64,000 nucleotides of DNA from Pseudomonas neustonica (GTDB lineage Bacteria; Pseudomonadota; Gammaproteobacteria; Pseudomonadales; Pseudomonadaceae). The stretch lies in the NCBI RefSeq assembly GCF_003797945.1, contig NZ_RKKU01000004.1, positions 62,001 to 126,000 on the forward strand. The letters run 5' to 3'. Below, piece by piece: positions 57,583 through 64,000 of the stretch; position 1 is the first letter of the stretch; every line of letters starts with the position of its first letter. Below the pieces are notes generated by a model. That model saw nothing but the letters and a program-made list of their open reading frames with translations, made no database searches and was not told the origin of the DNA. Position numbers and translations under genes: made by a program.

Positions 57583-58038
57583 CTATCTATCGGGATCAGC
57601 TCGGCGACGCCAGTGCCGTTGCAGCTCAACAAAGGTGAGCGAGGCGGACCAGGTGATCAATACCAGCCCTGTAAGTGCCTCGGTACCGTAGAGAAAACGG
57701 ATGTTGCCTACCGGCGTGATGTCACCGTAACCCAATGTAGTATAGGTGGTGGCCGACAGATAGACCGTCTCGAACAGGGTAGGGTCCGGCAGCCCGGCAA
57801 TACTGCCTAGCGCAGGTATCTCAAGCATAAGCAGCGCGCCTATGCCAAACAGCCAGATTTCGCCGATGTGAGCGATCAATAGCACAAAGATCAATGTAAG
57901 GATGCGCGGGCGCTCGGCCCAGCGAGTCGTGGTGATAAAGGCGTTGAGCCGCGACAGAATTTCGTAGTGCATGACCACTGCACAGACCGCCAGCAACACG
58001 CTGCCAGCGGCCATGATCCAGTGGTACTGATCAATCAT
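57583..58038 (-). CDS. Two-TM potassium channel-like protein
   Basis: The 151-residue membrane protein has a K+ channel selectivity-filter motif T-L-G-Y-G-D at 101-106 (SATTYTTLGYGDITPVGN) between two pore helices (~86-98 and ~118-136). Two further hydrophobic segments lie at ~8-25 and ~45-75. The classic filter is TVGYGD, so Val to Leu is the only change. No cytoplasmic RCK/TrkA_N ligand domain is attached, so gating is unclear. It may also form heteromers or a small ion-selective leak channel. It lies 3 bp downstream of a small conserved gene on the same strand, so the two are probably coexpressed. Confidence 0.85.
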   Translation of the reverse strand: MIDQYHWIMAAGSVLLAVCAVVMHYEILSRLNAFITTTRWAERPRILTLIFVLLIAHIGEIWLFGIGALLMLEIPALGSIAGLPDPTLFETVYLSATTYTTLGYGDITPVGNIRFLYGTEALTGLVLITWSASLTFVELQRHWRRRADPDR

Positions 58039-58041
58039 CGG

Positions 58042-58419
58042 CTAGAGCGCCCAGACGAATTCACTTTCGCCATCGGCATTGACCTTTAGCCAGCGGTCGG
58101 GATCGATAACGCCCTCGCTTTCGTCCCAGCTGCCGATTGAGCAGCGCACCTCATGACCCAGCGCGGTATGGACGGCATGTGCACACTCGGTGTCGCTTGC
58201 CCAGGGCGTCTCGGCGCTGTCAAACCAGATGCTGGTCCACTTGCCGGCGGCCTTGCGCACTATCATCAACGGGATTGCCGGAGTGCTTTGGATAACACCC
58301 TGTCGGGTGTTGCCCTTGGCTTCTTCGAGGACCAGTGGTCCCAAGGCCTCGGGTATCCAGGCAAGCAAATCCTTGACGTGGTCTTCGCGCAGATAGATCT
58401 CAATGTCAGGTTGGCGCAC
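58042..58419 (-). CDS. Conserved hypothetical protein, 125 residues
   Basis: The soluble protein of unknown function starts with GTG 58419 (MRQPDIEIYLREDHVKDLLAWIPEALG) after GAGGA. The frame is open to 58515, but those residues lie across the rlmA upstream region. It has no signal peptide or helix-turn-helix. Trp-rich stretches (GKWTSIWFDSAETPWASD) and two cysteines are present. I recall homologues of this DIEIYL-starting protein in other pseudomonads, none characterised. It precedes the K+ channel-like gene by 3 bp. Confidence 0.7.
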   Translation of the reverse strand: MRQPDIEIYLREDHVKDLLAWIPEALGPLVLEEAKGNTRQGVIQSTPAIPLMIVRKAAGKWTSIWFDSAETPWASDTECAHAVHTALGHEVRCSIGSWDESEGVIDPDRWLKVNADGESEFVWAL

Positions 58420-58451
58420 GACGTATCCTCGGGGAGCAATTGATCTGTTGT

Positions 58452-59254
58452 TCAGCTTCGTTCCAGTAATACCATCTGCATGGCGACTTCCAGGCCTTCG
58501 ATGCCGCTGGCGCACAGCGCCTGCTGGCGCTCCTGCTGGCTGCGGAAACCGTGTGGTGTCATGCCAATGAGATTGGCCAGCTCGTCGGCTGGCACCTGCA
58601 GAGCATAGCGCAGGGTGCTTTGCGAAACGATGTGCAATTCATCCGGCAATGATTTGATTAGCTCGGGTGTAGGGTGAACGCTGTCGTACAGCTTTTCACG
58701 CAGTGCCATCAGGTGATCGCCATGCGGTCCGACAATCAGTACCTTGCCGCCAGGCCGCAGGGTACGCACGCACTCCTCTGGGGACCAGGGGCTAAATACA
58801 CAGAGTGCCGCGTCCAGGCTCTGATCCGCTACTGGCAGGCGGGCACTGGAGGCCACCAGCCACTGTATATCCTTGCTGCGTCGGCAGGCCTTGAGGATGG
58901 CGTCCTTGCTGATGTCCAGCCCCGCCAGTTGCGCCTGCGGCAGTACGCTAGCCAGTCGGCTAGTGTAATAGCCCTCACCGCATCCCATGTCGAGCACTCG
59001 CGCCGGGGTTTCGGCGACCAACAGTTGATTGATCGCATCGCTTACCGGTTGATAATGCCCCGCATCCAGAAACGCCTGCCGGTGACTCAGCATTTGTGGC
59101 GTATCGCCCGGCTGCTTGCTGTTCTTATGCTGCACCAGCAGCAGGTTCAGGTAGCCCTGACGAGCCTGATCGTAGCTATGGCCGTTGACGCAGCGCCATT
59201 GTCGGTCGGTCTGCAGGAGCGCGTCATGGCAGTGCGGGCAGATAAGTTCGATCA

Positions 59255-59255
<1 letters not shown>
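58452..59255 (-). CDS. rlmA: 23S rRNA (guanine-N1)-methyltransferase RlmA
   Basis: RlmA methylates G745 of 23S rRNA. The 267-residue protein has an N-terminal zinc finger (CPHCHDALLQTDRQWRCVNGHSYD: Cys, Cys, Cys, His) and the family segment ARQGYLNLLLVQHKNSKQPGDTPQML. The SAM-binding motif is RVLDMGCGEGYYTSRLA. A related protein in Gram-positives (TlrB) methylates G748 and gives macrolide resistance, but the gammaproteobacterial form is RlmA-I. Its start codon overlaps the dapE stop, so it is translated in tandem with dapE. Confidence 0.92.
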
Positions 59256-60421
<1,166 letters not shown>

Positions 60422-60494
60422 TCATGATACCAGAGTGAACTGCAAGGCCAGAGCACAGCCGAGCAGTCGCTGCTGTTATCGGGTAAAAGGCGTA

Positions 60495-61481
60495 TCAGTC
60501 GGGTTTGCTGGCAGCGGGCCAGCGTGCTTTGCGCCATGCGCGTCGCTGCTTCTTGTCGAGAAAGGTCCAGGCCAGTAGGCGACTGCGCTTCTGTCCTTGT
60601 GCCATGTCCATGATGCGAACATCGGTTGCGCCGAGTTCGCGCAACTGGGTGGGTAGTTGCTTAAGACTGTCAGCGTTTGAGACCAGGCTGCTGAACCAGA
60701 ATACCTGGCGGCCAAATTCCGCGCTTTCAATTGCCATGCGCGATAAAAACCCGGCTTCGCCACCTACGCAATACAGCTCACTGGCCTGACCGCCAAAGTT
60801 GAGCACGCCGGCTTTGCTTTCGGCCTGCTTGTTGAGTTGTTGCCACTTGCGCTGATTAGCTGCGCGGGCTTCCTCTGCGCTGGCATGGAATGGGGGATTG
60901 CACAGGGTAAAATCAAACTGTTCTTCCGGCTTGATGATGCCGCGAAAAAGATGCTCATTGTGCGGCTGCAGGCGCAGGCTGATGCGTTGGGCTGCAGTGG
61001 CGTTGGTATCGAGCAGTCGTTCGGCGTTATCCAGTGCTGTCTGATCGATATCGCTGCCGACAAAGCTCCAGCCATACTCATGACTGCCAATCAACGGATA
61101 GATCAGGTTGGCGCCGGTTCCCAGGTCCAGACCGACCAGTTTCTTGCCTGTGGGTATCTTGCCGTCGTGGCTGTCGCCGAGCAGGTCTGCCAGGGTGTGC
61201 AGATAGTCTGCTCGTCCCGGGACAGGGGGGCAGAGATAGCCGGGTGGAATATCCCAATCACGCACCTTGTATTGCAGCTTGAGCAGAGCGCTATTCAGCG
61301 CCTTGACTGCGTCTGGTTTGCTGAAGTCGAGCGTGCTGCCACCTGCTGGCGAATTGATGAGATGCCCACGCAGTGCGGGGTTGGCGCTGGTCAGTGCAGC
61401 GAAATCATACTGGCCCTGATGGCGGTTGCGTGGGTGCAGACCGGTTTTGGTCGACGCCTTGGGGCTGGTTTTGCGGGGCAT
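60495..61481 (-). CDS. rlmF: 23S rRNA (adenine-1618-N6)-methyltransferase RlmF
   Basis: RlmF methylates A1618 of 23S rRNA. The 328-residue protein has the family block GLHPRNRHQGQYDFAALTSANPALRGHL near the N-terminus, a SAM-binding motif LDLGTGANLIYPLIG, and the N6-adenine methyltransferase motif NPPF (TLCNPPFHAS). FGGQASELYCVGGEAGFLSRMAIES is also characteristic. I start at ATG 61481 (MPRKTSPKAS); the frame is open to 61754, but that would overlap the divergent tcdA gene. It has normal length. Confidence 0.93.
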   Translation of the reverse strand: MPRKTSPKASTKTGLHPRNRHQGQYDFAALTSANPALRGHLINSPAGGSTLDFSKPDAVKALNSALLKLQYKVRDWDIPPGYLCPPVPGRADYLHTLADLLGDSHDGKIPTGKKLVGLDLGTGANLIYPLIGSHEYGWSFVGSDIDQTALDNAERLLDTNATAAQRISLRLQPHNEHLFRGIIKPEEQFDFTLCNPPFHASAEEARAANQRKWQQLNKQAESKAGVLNFGGQASELYCVGGEAGFLSRMAIESAEFGRQVFWFSSLVSNADSLKQLPTQLRELGATDVRIMDMAQGQKRSRLLAWTFLDKKQRRAWRKARWPAASKPD

Positions 61482-61523
61482 GGGATATTCCGTAGTGATG
61501 GACGCTGATTCTCCCACAGGTGG

Positions 61524-61590
61524 CTCTCCACATCCATGCAAAGCGCTCTGTTGGCTTGTGCACAAATACCGGGGATGAATCTGTGGATAA
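61524..61590. promoter_or_regulatory. DnaA-box-like cluster between rlmF and tcdA
   Basis: A perfect DnaA box (TTATCCACA on the minus strand) lies at 61582-61590. Two 7-of-9 matches lie at 61524-61532 (CTCTCCACA) and 61556-61564 (TTGTGCACA). The spacing is loose and no AT-rich unwinding region is obvious, so this is not an origin. It may be a DnaA-binding regulatory or titration site, or chance. Confidence 0.3.
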
Positions 61591-61605
61591 CCCAAGGATA
61601 GCTTT

Positions 61606-61624
61606 CGCCAGCGTATGGCTGGCG
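61606..61624. terminator. Short hairpin upstream of tcdA
   Basis: CGCCAGC (61606-61612) and GCTGGCG (61618-61624) form a perfect 7-bp stem with a 5-nt loop between rlmF and tcdA, with a nearby GGCCTTGGGCC partial palindrome. It lies upstream of both divergent genes, so a role in leader RNA is more likely than termination. Confidence 0.35.
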
Positions 61625-61722
61625 GGCCTTGGGCCAAGCTGGATGTTATTTGATCAAGCGTTGCAGTACGCCGAGTGACTTGCGCGCTGATATACTCGCT
61701 GGCTGACAGCAGTGGAGTGAAT

Positions 61723-62499
61723 ATGACGACAGATGATCCGCGATTTGGTGGCATAGCACGCCTGTATGGCGTCGATGCATTGGCACGTCTGCAGGCCAGT
61801 CATGTGGTGGTGGTGGGTATTGGCGGGGTCGGCACCTGGGTGGCTGAAGCGCTGGCGCGAACCGGGATTGGCCGTATCACGCTGATTGATCTGGACGAAG
61901 TCTGTGTGACCAATACCAATCGCCAGTTGCCAGCGATGGAAGGCAATATCGGTCGACCCAAGGTCGAGGTCATGGCAGAGCGTCTGCGCGCAATCAATCC
62001 TGCCTGCGGGGTGAATCCGATTCTCGACTTTCTCAGCCCGGCGAACATGGAAGACTATCTTGGCGAGGATGTTGATTGTGTAGTGGACTGCATTGACAGT
62101 ATCAAGGCCAAGGTAGCGTTAATTGCCTGGTGCCGACGCCGCAGGATTGCCGTTATTACCACAGGCGGCGCGGGAGGGCAGACAGATCCGACCCAGGTTA
62201 CCGTGTCCGATCTGTCAAAGACCGTCAACGATCCGTTGGCAGCCAAAGCCCGCTCGCAGCTGCGCCGCGATCACAACTTTCCCAAGTCCGGCAGCAAGCG
62301 CAGTTTTGGCGTGCCCTGCGTCTACTCGAAAGAGCAACTGCGTTACCCCCAGCCAGACGGCTCGGTCTGCCAGCAAAAGGCTTTTGTCGGTGAAGGTGTG
62401 CGCCTGGACTGCGCTGGCGGTTTTGGTGCGGTGACTATGGTAACGGCGACGTTCGGCATGGTCGCTGCTGCGCAGGCGGTGCAGCGGTTGTTGCGCTGA
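61723..62499 (+). CDS. tcdA: tRNA threonylcarbamoyladenosine dehydratase TcdA
   Basis: TcdA (formerly CsdL/YgdL) dehydrates t6A37 to cyclic ct6A in an ATP-dependent reaction. The 258-residue E1-like protein has the nucleotide motif VVVVGIGGVGTWVAEALARTGIG, the adjoining LIDLDEVCVTNTNRQ segment and the later DCIDSIKAKVALI block, all typical. ATG 61723 is preferred over an upstream GTG/ATG at 61675. It is followed by a heptad-repeat array. The t6A scaffold gene tsaB is also in this window. Confidence 0.93.
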   Translation: MTTDDPRFGGIARLYGVDALARLQASHVVVVGIGGVGTWVAEALARTGIGRITLIDLDEVCVTNTNRQLPAMEGNIGRPKVEVMAERLRAINPACGVNPILDFLSPANMEDYLGEDVDCVVDCIDSIKAKVALIAWCRRRRIAVITTGGAGGQTDPTQVTVSDLSKTVNDPLAAKARSQLRRDHNFPKSGSKRSFGVPCVYSKEQLRYPQPDGSVCQQKAFVGEGVRLDCAGGFGAVTMVTATFGMVAAAQAVQRLLR

Positions 62500-62504
62500 A
62501 CAGT

Positions 62505-62574
62505 AGCCGCAAGCCGAAAGCCGCAAGCCTTAAGTTGCAAGCTTCAAGCTTCAAGCCAAAAGCCAAAAGCCAAA
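62505..62574 (+). repeat. Heptad-repeat block A: ten in-phase AGCNNNA 7-mers
   Basis: From 62505 to 62574, ten consecutive 7-mers share the form AGYNNNA without a single phase break. Nine begin AGC and one begins AGT. Variable bases differ, for example CGC, CGA, CTT, TTC and CAA in the middle. The block begins 6 bp after the tcdA stop. It is the forward arm of a composite element whose inverted partners are blocks B and C. Confidence 0.85.
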
Positions 62575-62656
62575 GGCAGTTTGGGTGAGGTGGTTTTTTG
62601 TGTTGAGGTGCAATCGAGATGTTGACGCAAAGCCTGCAACTGGCTCCACACTATTA

Positions 62657-62704
62657 AGCTTGCAGCTTGCAGCTTGCAGCTTGCAGCTTGCAGCTTGCAG
62701 CTAC
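62657..62704 (-). repeat. Heptad-repeat block B: six identical inverted 7-mers
   Basis: Six perfect tandem copies of AGCTTGC (62657-62698) plus a partial copy lie here. On the minus strand they read as AGCTGCA 7-mers, the same AGCNNNA consensus as block A, so A and B are inverted arms around ~80 bp of non-repeat sequence. Perfect identity suggests recent slippage expansion. It abuts the dapD terminator. Confidence 0.85.
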
Positions 62705-62738
62705 AAAAAAGGCCCGAACCGATAACCGGAACGGGCCT
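62705..62738 (-). terminator. Rho-independent terminator of dapD
   Basis: On the minus strand AGGCCCG and CGGGCCT (62732-62738 and 62710-62716) form the stem, with an inner CCG/CGG, followed by a run of six U (A at 62705-62710 on the plus strand). It lies ~60 bp downstream of the dapD stop, with heptad-repeat block C in between. Confidence 0.85.
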
Positions 62739-62745
62739 CTCACAT

Positions 62746-62780
62746 CACTGCTTGCAGCTTAAAGCTTGTTGCTTGCAGCT
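62746..62780 (-). repeat. Heptad-repeat block C: five inverted 7-mers between dapD and its terminator
   Basis: On the minus strand five in-phase 7-mers start AGC (62746-62780), four of them with the full AGCNNNA form. It lies inside the 3' untranslated region of dapD. Together with blocks A and B the site carries at least twenty heptads. Confidence 0.75.
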
Positions 62781-62798
62781 ACTGGGCGCCGAAGGCGC

Positions 62799-63833
62799 TC
62801 AGTTATGCGCGTGCAGCATGTCGTTCAGCTGGATAGCGCTCTTGTTGGTCTTGCACTCGATGGCGCCGGTTTGCGAGTTGCGGCGGAACAATAGGTCGGA
62901 CTGGTTGGCCAGGTCGCGCGCCTTGAGTATCTCGACCAGATTATCGGCGTCGTCCAGCAGAGTGACCTTGATGCCGGCGGTGATGTACAGACCGGCTTCT
63001 ACGGTGCAGCGGTCGCCCAGCGGAATACCGATACCGGCGTTGGCGCCGATCAGGCAGCCTTCGCCAACGGAAATGACAATGTTGCCGCCGCCGGACAATG
63101 TGCCCATGGTCGAGCAACCGCCGCCCAGATCCGAGCCCTTGCCGACAAACACACCGGCGGAAATACGGCCTTCGACCATGCTGGTACCGGCAGTACCCGC
63201 GTTGAAGTTGATAAAGCCTTCGTGCATGACGGTGGTGCCTTCGCCAACGTAGGCGCCCAGGCGCACACGGGCGGTATCGGCGATGCGAATGCCGGATGGC
63301 GCAACGTAATCGGTCATGGACGGGAATTTATCGACGCTGTTGACCACCAGTGACTGGCCCTGCAGGCGAGCAGCCAGTTGGCGTTGCGGTAGCTCGTTAA
63401 CGTCAATGGCGCCGTGATTGGTCCAGGCAACGTTGGGTAGCAGCGGGAAAATACCTGCCAGAACAACACCGTGTGGCTTGACCAGGCGATGCGAGAGCAG
63501 GTGCAGCTTGAGGTAGGCCTCGGGGGTGGACACAGGCGCTTCGTCAGTGGCCAATACCGTGGCGACCAGCGGACGTGTGCTGCTGGCCATCTGTTCGATC
63601 AGTGCGCTAGCTTCGGCAAAGCCTGCTTGCTTCAGTGCGCTGGCGAGTGCTGCACATTGGCTGGTGGAGAAACTGATGGCCTGGTTGCCTTCGCTGTAGC
63701 CGAGTTGCTCGCTGACGACGTCAATCAGTGCGCTGTCGGGGTTCAGCATGGGCTGCGGATAGTAGACTTCAATCCAGTTGCCTGCGCTGTTCTGGGTGCC
63801 GATGCCAAAGGCCAGGCTGAAACATTCGCTCAT
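62799..63833 (-). CDS. dapD: Tetrahydrodipicolinate N-succinyltransferase
   Basis: DapD succinylates tetrahydrodipicolinate on the way to diaminopimelate and lysine. The 344-residue protein is the long DapD type of pseudomonads. The C-terminal two-thirds forms a left-handed beta-helix with hexapeptide repeats (VRLGAYVGEGTTVMHEGFINFNAGTAG, then SDLGGGCSTMGTLSGGGNIVISVGEGCLIGANAGIGIPLGD). ATG 63833 follows AGGAACC. A tight GC hairpin overlaps its stop, and a strong terminator follows after heptad block C. Confidence 0.95.
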   Translation of the reverse strand: MSECFSLAFGIGTQNSAGNWIEVYYPQPMLNPDSALIDVVSEQLGYSEGNQAISFSTSQCAALASALKQAGFAEASALIEQMASSTRPLVATVLATDEAPVSTPEAYLKLHLLSHRLVKPHGVVLAGIFPLLPNVAWTNHGAIDVNELPQRQLAARLQGQSLVVNSVDKFPSMTDYVAPSGIRIADTARVRLGAYVGEGTTVMHEGFINFNAGTAGTSMVEGRISAGVFVGKGSDLGGGCSTMGTLSGGGNIVISVGEGCLIGANAGIGIPLGDRCTVEAGLYITAGIKVTLLDDADNLVEILKARDLANQSDLLFRRNSQTGAIECKTNKSAIQLNDMLHAHN

Positions 63834-63851
63834 GGGGTGGTTCCTTTGATG

Positions 63852-64000
63852 CTATGCATTGGTGTCGAACGCGCTGGCATACCATTCCGGCTTGAAGCCA
63901 ACCAGGCGCTGTGAGCCGGTATCCAGTACCGGTCTTTTGATCATCGAAGGGTTGGCCTGCATAAGAGCAATGGCCTTGTCGGTGTCGATGTCTTGTTTGT
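63852..64000 (-). CDS. ArsC/Spx-family protein, C-terminal part (truncated by window edge)
   Basis: This is the last ~48 residues of an ArsC-like reductase-family protein (YffB/Spx/MgsR type). ALMQANPSMIKRPVLDTG is the family block that includes the conserved Arg-Pro segment. The end reads LVGFKPEWYASAFDTNA. The N-terminal cysteine that would separate true reductases from regulators is outside the window. The neighbouring dapD pairing is common in pseudomonads. It ends 19 bp upstream of the dapD start codon on the same strand. Confidence 0.85.
   Translation of the reverse strand, partial: KQDIDTDKAIALMQANPSMIKRPVLDTGSQRLVGFKPEWYASAFDTNA

Noticed and set aside
61524-61624. Replication origin
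   Set aside because: There is only one exact DnaA box, no AT-rich unwinding region, and no dnaA, dnaN or gidA neighbours.
62505-62780. CRISPR array
   Set aside because: Repeats are 7 bp in continuous phase without spacers, and no cas genes are nearby.

Overview
The window is a stretch of chromosomal core genome from a gammaproteobacterium of the Pseudomonas lineage. Two things point there: the intact algU-mucA-mucB-mucC-mucD block followed by lepA-lepB-rnc-era-recO-pdxJ-acpS, and a full-length GacS-type tripartite kinase next to cysM-rlmD-relA-mazG. The moderate GC content and compact spacing would suit the Halopseudomonas (P. pertucinogena) group, but that is inference. Almost all of the window is dense coding sequence. 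I see no tRNA, rRNA, CRISPR array or prophage, and only one mobile element.

Layout. 1-1.7 kb: 3' end of a PLP aminotransferase, then a complete IS30-family element with inverted repeats and a 3-bp target duplication, then a 24-residue membrane peptide gene. 1.8-13.5 kb: an accessory and signalling stretch (CoA-transferase, DUF808 membrane protein, PAS-GGDEF cyclase, MgtC-like protein, YaeQ, RecJ, a globin-PAS-GGDEF-EAL protein, a chemoreceptor). 13.6-18.8 kb: prfB with its programmed +1 frameshift, lysS, a QEGLA/DUF1704 metallopeptidase-like protein, a small membrane protein and ung. 18.9-23.2 kb: HDOD protein, ygfZ, sdhE-ygfX and nadB. 23.3-34.4 kb: the envelope-stress operon algU-mucABCD behind two AlgU-type promoters, then lepA to acpS. 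34.4-42.6 kb: gacS on the minus strand, divergent from the cysM-rlmD-relA-mazG run. 42.7-49.6 kb: ppc, adk, tsaB, a DUF72 protein and rsmJ. 49.6-57 kb: plsB, divergent from a four-gene Gld-like ABC exporter operon. 57-64 kb: trxC, a K+ channel-like protein, rlmA, dapE, rlmF, tcdA, dapD and the end of an ArsC/Spx-like gene.

How the genes work together. Envelope stress (AlgU, its anti-sigma factor MucA, the regulator MucB and the protease MucD), the stringent response (RelA, next to the house-cleaning hydrolase MazG), Gac signalling and cyclic-di-GMP turnover (two proteins) make the window rich in regulators. Translation is also well represented: RF2, LysS, LepA, Era, RNase III, RlmD, RsmJ, RlmA, RlmF, TsaB and TcdA. 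DapE and DapD serve lysine/peptidoglycan synthesis.

Most notable non-genic structure: a family of strictly 7-nt-phased repeats (consensus AGCNNNA) arranged as inverted arms at two separate intergenic sites, downstream of lysS and between tcdA and dapD. Other items worth checking are RF2 with SPY in place of SPF, the HExxxH plus QEGLA motif pair, a 10-bp inverted repeat ahead of the globin-coupled sensor, and the small peptide gene beside the IS. I did not find a clearly new multi-gene defence or biosynthetic system.
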